A stretch of DNA of 64,000 bases, from the NCBI RefSeq assembly GCF_052857255.1, contig NC_135497.1, positions 113,756,672 to 113,820,671 of the forward strand. Direction: 5' to 3'. This document shows, piece by piece, positions 23,908-33,832 of this stretch. Both the position numbers and the translations under genes were made by a program. The notes beneath the pieces were generated by a model. It worked only from the letters and a program-made list of their open reading frames with translations. It ran no database searches and was not told the origin of the DNA. Positions within the stretch are counted from its first letter, which is position 1; every line of letters begins with the position of its first letter. The stretch comes from Amblyomma americanum (Eukaryota > Arthropoda > Arachnida > Ixodida > Ixodidae).

Positions 23908-25024
23908 AAATGGCATGTGCGTAAGATATGTAAACATGGATTACTGCATGGAATTTGGCTGCACCTATTAAATAATTTTATCAAACTCCTCCCAGTGCAG
24001 CTCTGGTTTTAGTTGCAGCAGCTGAATGATGTCTACGAAGTCGCAAGTAGGGCAGAGGTCAGACAGGGCAATGCAAAGACTGCGAAGTAATAGCTGCCTA
24101 TCCACTAGCTGTCCTTCCGGCTTCTGAGAGAGGCTGGTGTTAAATTTTTTAGAGGATTAAAATGACAAAGCAGCGGTTATATAGAAGTTTTTGTGTGCCT
24201 CATGAGATCTCTACCCTACTTGTGATATCACAGCCACTGTGGCATTACTAAAAATGAAACCAAGACTAAACTGGAGAAGAAATACAGTTATCATTCTTTA
24301 CCCGAAGGAGGTGAATTCTATATGGTGATCATTGTTTACTATGTCTTACGCACAATTCTAAAAAAGAAAACACATAGCAAAAAATGTTTCTAGCCCTTTA
24401 AAGGAGTAATAACCCAAGCACCCACTCTACATTATGATGTACACAAAAAGAAGCTATCATTGGCAGCACCTTAAAACTGCACTTCATTGAATTTTTGCAA
24501 TAGGAAATTTTAACAAAGAAAGTGACTCCTTTGCAGTGATGAGTACAGAGCCATAATGGCTGTTGTGACAAAATACTGACACACATTACAAAGCTTGTTC
24601 AACAGAACATTACCAGCAGCTAGGGTCACATTCATTATCAATTCTTAACTTTTGATACCATGCAACATCTTGCTCAAATATCAGTTTACTGCATGGGCTA
24701 CTTCTACGTAAGAGAGTGCACAGATTCGGAAATTCTGCTGGAGAACTTTTACAGCATTATGAACACAGTCCTTACTATATTAGGTACTCTAACTGGTAAG
24801 CTTTGTTGCGCTACAAAAAACAGGATCATTCTAAATTATTTCCTGGTCCTTTCAAAAATTCAATAAGGTGCATAACCATAGCTGCTTAGCAAGCAACAGG
24901 CAGCTGTTTAATAAGCAAACGTACAGGGTTTGAAAGCTTAATGGCACCTTTTGGACAGCCAATCTGCACATGTGAAACAGAAGCTAAAACATTGTTGAGA
25001 AGAAATAATTTGGCCAATACTTAC
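23908..25024. other. Intron sequence, weak repeat similarity to 42.76-43.25 kb
   Basis: Segments such as CTACTTGTGAT(A/G)TCA(C/T)AGCCAC and TTCTA...GTGATC...GTTTACT occur in the same order at about 23990-24330 and 42900-43215. This indicates an old dispersed repeat of about 350 bp. No ends were found. Confidence 0.35.
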
Positions 25025-25206
25025 GTCCCACTTGGGGCTTCGAATTGGAACTGCAAGCACTGGTGCCATTGGTCACTGAACATCCACAGGGCTCAATTTT
25101 GCACTTGTCCACTGGTTGCGAAATGGATGGGTGTGGAGGTCGCACAGGAAATGGTGGATACAAGGAGCAGCCCATGCGTGACTTGTCGTTCAAGCTCGAG
25201 CTTAAG
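25025..25206 (-). CDS. C2H2 zinc-finger gene, coding exon 5 (182 nt)
   Basis: This small exon is revealed by its splice sites. A strong acceptor precedes it on the minus strand (TTTTTGTTTTTCAG) and a strong donor follows (GGGAC then GTAAGTAT). It starts with one base completing a codon and ends with one base of the next. These phases match the donor at 31785 and the acceptor at 4696. It encodes residues 520-580, a Ser/Pro/Cys-rich linker with PPFPVRPPHPS and CKIEPCGCS, no finger. The first joined codon is His, which completes the last finger of the previous exon. No gene-wide search was possible, but the combination of two strong sites, phase agreement and a restored zinc ligand makes it convincing. 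Confidence 0.8.
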
Positions 25207-25466
25207 CTGAAAAACAAAAATTCCCCTTTTCATCGCAACTATGCTAGCATGGCATGGCAACGAAATGACAGATAACACTCACACCAGTTTCTCATGACAC
25301 TCGCACCCTGCCAGGTTGTCTGCCAAGACGTACTTTAAGACCCCAATATTATCCATAATGTACACTCTTTGTTAGAAATATACAGCATACCGGTCCTGCT
25401 TCTTGTCCTTACTGTGTCATTCATTATGTATAATTAGCGTTCCAAATCTCTCGACAGTGAGATTAA

Positions 25467-26191
25467 TACCCCTGTCACACGTGCACTTTCGATCCTCATT
25501 GAACTCGATCTGCATAGAGATTTTCGAGCACGCTCGAAACATCCGGTGCTATACGAGCATTTTCAATGCTCATTGAGAAGTTTCCCTCATGTGTATTAGG
25601 TGGCGCCAAATGTTCCGCGACAGCCATAACATGGTCATGTCCAGCAACACTGTGCAGTCAGGGCAGCCGGGGACAGTGGCAGCCAAATCCGTCCACAATG
25701 CCTCCGCAATTTCCGTGTACACTGCAGTGTTTCTTTTCTGGTGCCGCAAATCATCTAGACAGTCTTGCCAGTAGTCGATGAGAGCGGCTGTCTCACGCTC
25801 GCTCCACAGTTTGTGCGCCGACGAGTAGAAGGATGCCATCTTTGTTTACACGGACGACGAAGCTTGGAACGTGGTGTTGAGATTATTTTAAAATATGTTT
25901 TCATATAAGTAGGCATAATGCCTAAAAATTCTCTGTCCTGCATTTTAATCATTTACACAAATAACTCTTGTGGATCTGTTTTGTTAACTATTGTTTATTT
26001 TTACAGCTTAGTGAGAGCGAGAGTGCTTTCAATTGTGCTTGAAACCTCAAGCACTCTTGAGAAATCGGCATCGAGTCAAGCAGGATCAAACTCAATTGCG
26101 CTTGAAAGTGGCCATGTGACAACCTTCGATCTGCATTGAGTTCGATGAGCATTGACTCAATGAGGATGGAAGTGCCCGTGTGACAGGGGCA
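25467..26191 (-). mobile_element. PIF/Harbinger-like element with Myb-like ORF
   Basis: Terminal inverted repeats start TACCCCTGTCACACG and TGCCCCTGTCACACG and run on for about 60 bp with gaps (TCCTCATTGA, GATCTGCAT shared). TAA flanks both sides (25464-25466 and 26192-26194), the target type of PIF/Harbinger. The minus-strand frame at 25839-25570 carries the Myb/SANT-like accessory domain. The DDE transposase gene is missing, so it is non-autonomous. Confidence 0.75.
25570..25839 (-). pseudogene. Myb/SANT-like DNA-binding ORF of the Harbinger element
   Basis: The frame reads LWSERETAALIDYWQD, then RHQKRNTAVYTEIAEAL. This fits the first two helices of the trihelix/MADF-type Myb domain found in the second ORF of Harbinger elements. 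The following part is out of register and lacks the third-helix sequence, so the domain is truncated or frameshifted. In complete elements such a protein helps the transposase bind the ends. Confidence 0.6.
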
Positions 26192-26218
26192 TAACTCTCG
26201 GCCTTGCATCGCTGCCTT

Positions 26219-26880
26219 TCTGGCAGTGCTACAGAGTCCCACAACATGCCTGAGAGGCAAACCGTTTGGACTGTGCACTTCTGTTAAAGGTTTTATCTAA
26301 TACATAAACCTTAATCAGGACTAGCTTCCACCTAGATGCCACTGAGTCTAACCACCATGTTCAACAGCTGAGTGGAGAGCTGCCGGAAAAACACAGTTAT
26401 GTGGCACGTTAGGCAAGGACAGCAGTGCTCTTGTACATAGTACAGTGTGCACTGTGCTACAGAGCCCCATGCACTACACACATTAGAGGCCTTGGACTGC
26501 ATATTTTTGACAAAGGCTGTATCTAATATGTAAACTTTAGCAAAACTTTCTTCCATCTAGATGCCACCAAGTCTAACCACCATGTTTGAAAGCTGACTGG
26601 AAAGTAGTTGCTGAAACGCAGTTAAGTGGTACTTCAGGCAAGGACAAACAGTGCTCTTGTACCTAGTGCAATGTGCCCTATGCTATACAGCCCCACTATA
26701 CACAACTCAGAGGCCTTGGACTTTGTATTTCTGACAAACCTTGCTGCCATTTAGGTGCTGACAAGTCTAACCACCATATTCAGCAGCTGACTAGAAAGCA
26801 GCAGGTGAAACGCAGCTGTGTGGTGCTTCAGGCTAGACCATGAGGTTTTGCACTAAGTACAGTGTTCCACATATTTTTGT
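26219..26880. repeat. Diverged tandem array, about 195-225 bp units
   Basis: AGTCTAACCACCAT recurs at about 26345, 26570 and 26764. Further shared blocks are AGGCAAGGACA, GTGCTCTTGTAC, GAGGCCTTGGACT and CAGCTGA. A partial first unit begins near 26219, immediately after the Harbinger-like element. The units are about 75-80% alike by eye. Confidence 0.7.
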
Positions 26881-27371
26881 ATGCATGCAGAACTGCTAGC
26901 ACTTTTATGCTGTACTAAAAAAGTACTAAAATGAATTTGTCCAACAGTTCTCCAAAAGGAGTAAGGATGCACCAATTATATAAAATGTTCACAAAGACAA
27001 ACACAAGACCAGGCATTTACTATGTATGTAGCATTTCAAGCCAAACTGCATTTTATAAGACATTGACGCACGAAGTACAGTAAGGAAGTCTGCTTAAATT
27101 TAAGAATATTTATGGGCCCATTTTTCAATCCTGGTACATGATTCTGGAAAATTTTTCAGCTAAACAGGGGCTGCTCTCTCTATTCACAAGAACTGGAAAA
27201 GACAGCTTTGGCAATTGCTCACAATTTTCCCCATTATTACTGACTTCTTAAGTTCATATGCCTTCAACATTTAATTAACCAAGCTGCCTCTTCCGTACTT
27301 AGAAACGCATCGGCAGACTGAAACATTTATATTTTATATAGCTGTCTTTCCGACTAACCCCAATTCTGATG
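26881..27371. other. Intron sequence, nothing recognised
   Basis: This is AT-rich sequence without recognisable repeat ends or coding signal. Confidence 0.25.
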
Positions 27372-28954
27372 TCAATGGGGGAAATGCCAATATTGTCAAA
27401 ATTTTCTATTTCTAAATTTTTTTCGTAACTCTCAGGTCTTCATCTGTCTCGTGATAAAAATTAGTTAAATATGCAGAAAAATTTTGAAAATGATGTTTTT
27501 TTATGTGTGGTCTTCAAAATATGTGAGTGAAACGCACTTGTGAAGGTCCCGGCACATTGCGAATTCTACAGGTTTCCTGCGACAGAGCACCACCATATAA
27601 GTAGCACCATGACCAGGAGACATCAAAAGATGAGTTTCTGTTAATTGCAATGCCGCAATTCTCTGACAAAAAGCAAAAGCATATGAGGCTATAAATGAGG
27701 CAAACGAGGGAATAAACTTGAAGGTTGATTTTCTCATATTTCACCATTTCTGCAATGGCTAGCATTCATCCCCTCAACATTTTATAACAAATGACAGCAC
27801 AAAGGTTCTATTTTTTCAGCATGAATCCTGAGACATTGAGGAATGCAAGAAAGGTCTCAATTTTTCTATATACACAAGAAATACTTTCATGTAAACATTC
27901 ATGCAAGAGTTGAACTTTTATTTTCTGGAGTACAAAGCATCAAAAAAAGAACTAACAGCTTTATGGCACAGAACATGTGAACCTGTTGACATAAAAAATT
28001 TGTGCACTTCTTAATCACTTAATGCATCACAGATGACTTTATGTCAGTGTTAATTTAATTACTGAACTATAACAGCTAGCTTAAAGTAAAAATGTAGTGC
28101 TGAAATTAAAATAAAAAATTACATATATATGCTAAATTTGGTTACATTTCATGCATGACTAACGAAAATAGTTCCAATTTTCATAGCAATTAAAGCTATT
28201 TTTGCACCTGTTACAGTTGCTGTGTAAATACAGTTAACATCCTCGTAAAGTCATCTCTGGGGCGTTAAATTAAATAATTCAGAAGAAAGTGCACAGAGTT
28301 TTTGTATCAACATGTTCACAAAGCCCTGCTCTGTGCAATAAAGTAATTAGTTCTTTTTTTAGATGGCCAGTACTCATGGAAATAAAACTAGAACTCCACC
28401 ATTCATATTTACATGAAAATGTTTCTTACAGAAATAACTTTCAATACCTGTTGAATGTGTGCACTGAAAAACCGAACCCTTTACCACACTCCTCCTCGTC
28501 TCAAGATTCACGAGCAAACAGCAAAATTGTTCTACTGTCATTTGTTACGAAATGCTGAAGGGATGAATGATAGTAATCACAGAAAAAGTGAAAGCTGGAA
28601 AAATCAACCTTGACGTTTATCACCTTGTATGCTTTTGCTTTTTGTCAGAGAAATGTGGCGTTGCAACCAATGAAAGCTTTATCTTCTGACTGCTCCTCCT
28701 AATGTTGATACTAAGATGGTGTTCTCAGCCATCGGAAACCCGCAGAATTTACAATGCACCTGAAGCATCAGAAGCGCAATCACACATTTTTTGACAGTCG
28801 CACGTTTAAAAAACCTTATTTTCTGAATTTGTACTGCAAATTTCACTATTTTTTACCACGAGACAGTTGAAGACCGAAGCGTTATGAAAAAAAAAATGCA
28901 GAAATCTGAAATTTTGCCCAGATTGGCCATTTCATTTGCAGTGTTCCCCCTTAA
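27372..28954. mobile_element. Long inverted-repeat (foldback) element at TTAA
   Basis: The left arm (27376 to about 27815) is the diverged reverse complement of the right arm (about 28515 to 28950). Matching blocks include TCTGACAAAAAGCAAAAGCAT, TAACAAATGACAG and GTCTTCA(T/A)CTGTCTCGTG, in inverted order. The right end is CCCCCTTAA and the left end TCAATGGGGG, consistent with a TTAA target mutated once on the left. The central 700 bp codes for nothing recognisable. Arms of about 440 bp make it a foldback-type non-autonomous element. Confidence 0.75.
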
Positions 28955-29815
28955 GTAGTGCCACAAAACACACAAGAACTCTCACACTTCTGCACATATG
29001 TCCCTAATCCACCTTTTTCATTTTCCTGTGCTGCCACCTGGTGTACAACGCAGGAACCTGACTGGTAGGGTACTGCACTGGACAGAGAGACCTGTTCTAT
29101 AGCTGTGTGCGGAATTGTCGCTGCGGATCATGTTTTGTTTGCATTGCTTTCCTTGGTTCTGTCAACAATGGCGTGTCCTGGGTAGCGCCTACTACCTGGC
29201 AGATTTCTAGGGCTTAACGATGGCTGGGTACGAAGCCCGAGCAGGCTGCTGTGCCCACCGAACAGCAAATTCTTCAGTACCTTCAATTGTCCCGCGTGCG
29301 ACGAGATCGCCAGTTATAGACAAAGGCCGGCCATTTCAGAGATGAGGGCTACATACAAAACAATGTTCAGTGAAATAGCCTCTGTAAGTGAGGCTGGCGT
29401 TTTCCGCTGCTGTCTACGAAAGGTATTTCATCATGCAAGCCTTAGTGCAGAAAATGACTGGAGATATCAGCGAGGCACACTGCCATTCCCAGCCAGATAG
29501 GTGAATTTTCTTAGTACTGCCTGATCACTTACTCCTGCAAATTTGATCCTGCACTAACTGGCTTTCATGATTACTAGCATATTTCAGCATATATTGGCGG
29601 TAGTGCTGCTTTGCTTCGTAAAATCGTGCTGCAGCATAGTGTTGCATGAAAGCTGATCACTATACAGTCGTTGCAACACATAAACATGCAGCCTCATATG
29701 TGCTTGGTGTTGCGCGATATCAGTTTGTGGAGTTTTAATGCAGGAATGCATGAAATGGACACATTTCGGCCTCACGTGTCCGTTATTTTTTCTTCCATGT
29801 AACCGTACAGCTTTG
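28955..29815. other. Intron sequence, nothing recognised
   Basis: No transposon ends or coding domains were seen. Short open frames are without splice or domain support. Confidence 0.25.
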
Positions 29816-29945
29816 AGTGCTAAAAAACTTTTAAAAACGAAATAAAATACACCCGAATAATTTATGCCCTGCCGGGATTCAAACCTGAGCCGCTTTTTGG
29901 TGTGAGGCACCCTATACAGCTAGGCTACCGGTGCAACGCACCTTT
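29816..29945 (-). mobile_element. Third tRNA-derived SINE family, fragment
   Basis: On the minus strand, a tRNA-like head has A box TAGCCTAGCTG and B box GGTTTGAATCC with GCCTCACACC between them. It is followed by an AT-rich body with ATTATTCGGGTGTATTTTATTTC. It does not share the central block of families A and B, so it is a separate family. Confidence 0.5.
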
Positions 29946-29989
29946 GCTTTTTTTTCTTGGAAAACGGTTGCCTGAGATAAGTGTACACA

Positions 29990-30125
29990 ATGGCTATGTG
30001 GGACGCTGCAGTGAAGAACTCCACATTAATATATACTACCTGGAGTTATTTCACATGCATTAACATCGCATGGCACATGAGCGTTTTTGTCTTCATTGAA
30101 ATGCGGCTGCTGTGGCCATGCTTGA
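29990..30125 (-). mobile_element. SINE family A fragment, strongly diverged
   Basis: The order GGGACGC(T)GCAGTGAAG, ATTTCACATGCATTAACATCGC, GAGCG...CATTGAAATGCGGC follows family A in reverse orientation. The head is missing. It is next to the third-family SINE. Confidence 0.5.
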
Positions 30126-31608
30126 CGGCTCCCTAGGGTGGCTGCGATCGTGCAGTTGGCAAATACCGCTTATCGATGCTTCACGTTGAAGGCAGTCCCG
30201 TGAAGCACTTGGATACTAAAAAAATTCGAGGCCGCTCCCCTTTATACATAGAGAATTGCAGCCATATGCGACAAGTCATCAGCATCGGCAGATGTGTCCC
30301 ATTCAATGATCAGCACGACGACTGCAGTAACGCAGACGGCGTAGGTAGCGTAGGCAGTTTTTTTACACTTTCAATGTGTTTCGCGACGCCACTGCTAGGG
30401 GATGGGCAATAACAGAAATAACAATAACAGACAATAACAGAAAAGTACTAGATTAAGATAGTTTGCCCCAGTGTAGGTGAAGAATGCATTACTCTTCTGC
30501 AAGCTTGTGTCCCCAAGTGAGTACACAATGGCCCACTAAGGTTACAGTATGGATTAATAACATCGCATTTCTTGTCTATAAAAAAACATTTTTGGAATAT
30601 ACATCTGTTCACAGTGCAATGAAACGAAGATAGACGAAAAAAAGGGACTGTCGTCATTCTGCTATTGTATCTGAAACTTAAACTCTTGCTTAAACCAATC
30701 AGTGGCACAAGGACTAGTAAGACTAATAAACATGCAGCCCTTTGAAATATCTGTAGCTGAACAGTTTTATTTTCATGGTGGCGCCACTTAAAGGTCCAGA
30801 CCACCATCTGGTGAAAAGTTTTCTATACTCCGGCGGGTGCCAGGCATTAACTCCGAACGCAGAGCCGCAAACACTTTTTGAAAAGACTCATTAAAAGGAA
30901 AGTTACAGCTGTAGCATTCAAGAGATTAGGCCACCCTTCTCTCTGCCATGTCTGCTTCAATTCTGTTTCTCTCACCCATCTGGTCAACAAGCTTTATCAA
31001 GAGAAATCTCCCTTTTTTCTGCGTTTTTAGAGAGAGGCACAGAGTACATAAGATGTCTGCGTCATGGCTCCATCTCTCCAAGTATTTTTTCTTGCCTATT
31101 GCTTCCAGGCATCACAGTATGCATGAAACACTATTACCAGTATTTGAAGGGGCACAGGAACACATGAGCAGCTTACTAACAAGACAGTGTGCCCGCATTC
31201 ATGGTAAATGAGGAGCAAATGAACAAAATGGACGATGAACAAATGGCACACAGATCCCTTACCACGCAGGCACACATATGGACCACGGCAAGGAACTAAA
31301 ATGTATATTTTTTTTGTGTGTGTGCCAAAACAAACAGCGCATTGAAAAAAAAAGCAATAGCAACTAGGTAGCAGACAACGAGACGTCGTCCATTGTTTGC
31401 CTGTGATCCAGAATCATAGATCAATGAAATGCAATTAGCAGCAGTGTCACAGACAAGTCTTTGGTGTCAATAGATGAGGAGGAGGTTGGCTTTGCCGAAC
31501 AAGAGCATGAACAGGCTTTGATTTCAATTTTCCATACCTTACAGGGCATGCATGGCTCTAATGTTTTGCAGAGACAATCATAATGGCCCGTTACAATGCA
31601 CCGAGCAT
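30126..31608. other. Intron sequence, nothing recognised
   Basis: A local TAACAGAAATAACAATAACAG repeat near 30409 is the only structure noticed. No coding exon with splice sites was identified. Confidence 0.25.
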
Positions 31609-31784
31609 TTTATTTGAAATGTGCAAACCAGGTCAGGGGCCCCTTAAGGGTAGTATTGGTCCCAACTCGCAAGAGCAGCTCACATGTGGATATGTACACA
31701 CAGCTGCAGAAGGCCCTGACACATAGCTTCGATCTTTGTACACTAAATAAAATCCTGAACATGGACGCTTATAACAGCACTCAC

Positions 31785-32253
31785 TGGTTTTCCTTCACAT
31801 GGCGCTCCAGGGCAATCGAGTCCTCCCCCGCAAAGTGGCACTTGTTGCACAGATGCTTCCCGTGAACCTTCAACACGTGCGTGTTCAGGCGCTCTGACCG
31901 GGCTGCCTTGTACTCGCAGAAGGGGCAGGAGAACGGCTTGATGTGCGTGTTGAGATGCCGCCGCAAGCACCAGCCATCCACGCCACGCCACGGGCAGTAG
32001 GCACAGGCAAACGTTTTCGCCGCTGCTGTTCCACTTGTGGCTGTAGCTGCCGCCTTGGCTGACCCCCCTCGCTTTCCTTTTGCTGCCGTTTCCTGTGGCA
32101 GTGCAGTGGGGCAGCCCATAGCCTTGGGGCCACCGCCACTGCACACAGCAGGCACACCGCTGGCATGGAAGCCCCAAGCCTGTGTACCTCCTGCACGGAT
32201 TTCACCCGGTTCTGTCAATGCACTCCCATGACATAGCCATTCGCAACCCTTGG
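31785..32253 (-). CDS. C2H2 zinc-finger gene, coding exon 4
   Basis: This exon encodes about residues 364-520. After an Ala/Gly/Ser-rich stretch come three fingers: CAYC...HLNTH, CPFC...HVLKVH and CNKC...H. The last ends inside the donor (CCA then GTGAGT), so its final His is encoded only after splicing to 25206. Unspliced, the frame stops two codons later (TGA at 31783-31781). The two AG sites in the right phase for the previous exon are at 32254 (TTTGTAG, used here) and 32191 (GTGCAG). A phase-0 site at 32288 also exists, so the 5' edge is the least certain boundary of the model. The close spacing of the first two fingers (HIKPFSC) is typical of DNA-binding arrays. Confidence 0.8.
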
Positions 32254-33672
32254 CTACAAATGCAGCACTGCGTTTAATCTTCGCTTCCTTGAAGAGCAGC
32301 ATCACAAACTCAAGAGGCCAGCATAGGGATGGGGATGATAATGAGGCAGTCCGTCTTAAAGGAACTAGACATTCTGAATTGGCCACCTAGGGCACATGTC
32401 ACTGTTATACATGTAGCACTGTTGTTGCAATGGAAAAGTGTTTTTCTTCAGTTCCAGACCACGAACCCTGAATCTGTCCCATTGGCATTTTACAATGTAG
32501 AAAACAATAATAAGTGCCAAAACTGGATGCTGTCAAGCACAGTCTGGTCTCTCCAACGAATGATTGTGAATGGCATTACATTTCTATCTGGTTAAGGCTT
32601 ATAATTGGTTGGCTAACGAGCTATGCTCAAGGCCAAAACTCAGTCAACTGTGCTCTTGCACACTACCACAATGAACTCGTGGCAGGATGTGTCAAGGCCA
32701 CACACAATGAACCCGTGAAGCTTGAGCTTAATTGACCACTCTAAGCCAGCACCATAAAATTCACTGAGACATTGGGCAGTCTGCCATTCTCTGCACTTTT
32801 CCAGATGCACCAAACAAGCCATTTTCAAGCGCATACTGAATCACCTCTTATCAAAACTGCCATTTCTGAATTTGAGGCCTTCTCTCATACCTCAGCATTG
32901 CTACTGTGCTGAAGAACACAGGGGCACACCCAGTGTAGCACGTATAATACACTTCCCCATTTTCCACTTCCCTCCACATTGCCCCTCCCCCACCATCCCC
33001 ACGGCAGCCCACATTCTTCCTTACTTCCTCTCTGCCTGCTTGCCTCCTTACTGGTCATCAATAACTTCCCTCCACTTTGGTCTCCTCAGCCACCAACACC
33101 ACTGTTACTATTTTATCCACATGCAGACAGATGGGCTTACAATGAAGCGCCATGCTCAAATACTAGAGCCATTCACCTTTGAGTGAGTTAAACCTAACTT
33201 TTTCACCTTGAGTGGAGTTCCATAAGACGCATGGTGAGACCCGATTTCTCCATGGAAGGCATCCTTCCCAAAAATATAGCCACCAGCCAGCAGATGTTGC
33301 TAACACCATGAACAGTTGAAAGTACAAAAATTAACAAACTGCCCTCTTGGGCCATCTCAAGAAAGATTTGTAGATTTTTTTTTTTTTTGTGAATAACCAG
33401 CCTTAAACTTGCCACTCTTCAAGAGGAGTTTTAAAAGCCCTTAGCAGTTTGTTATGTATTTATTAAGCAGCTAACTAAAGCAAACATTTAAGGATTACTG
33501 CTGTACCTTGCAAACGAGGTAAAGAGCGATAGGTGGCATGTCCCTGCAAACTCTGGCAAACTAGCATTCCTCTGAAGCTGACGTCCCACCAAAATTTCAC
33601 AAACCCTGGCAGCCCAGCATTCCTGAGCTTGAATGAGCACACCAAACTAGCAATGCTGCCATACCGACCACT
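32254..33672. other. Intron sequence, nothing recognised
   Basis: Pyrimidine-rich tracts near 32940-33120 are the only notable composition feature. No transposon ends were found. Confidence 0.25.
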
Positions 33673-33832
33673 GAAGTCGAATTTCGATGGAGCCGAAATT
33701 CTAGAGGCCCGTGTACTGTGCGATGTCAGTGCACGTTAAAGAACCCCAGGCGCTCGAAATTTCCGGAGCCCTTCACTACAGCGTCCCTCATAGCCTGATT
33801 GCTTTGGGGCATTAAACCCAATAAACCAAACC
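33673..33832 (+). mobile_element. SINE family A copy lacking its promoter head
   Basis: This starts at GTCGAATTTCGATGGAG and runs through GATGTCAGTGCACGTTAAAG to the TAAACCAAACC tail. The tRNA-like head is absent, as expected for a 5'-truncated copy. The sequence is close to the family consensus, so it is relatively young. Confidence 0.8.

Noticed and set aside
23499..23984. Minus-strand frame with a long polyhistidine run
   Set aside because: It is the reverse of the (GAT)n tail and the C-terminal coding region of the RTE element.
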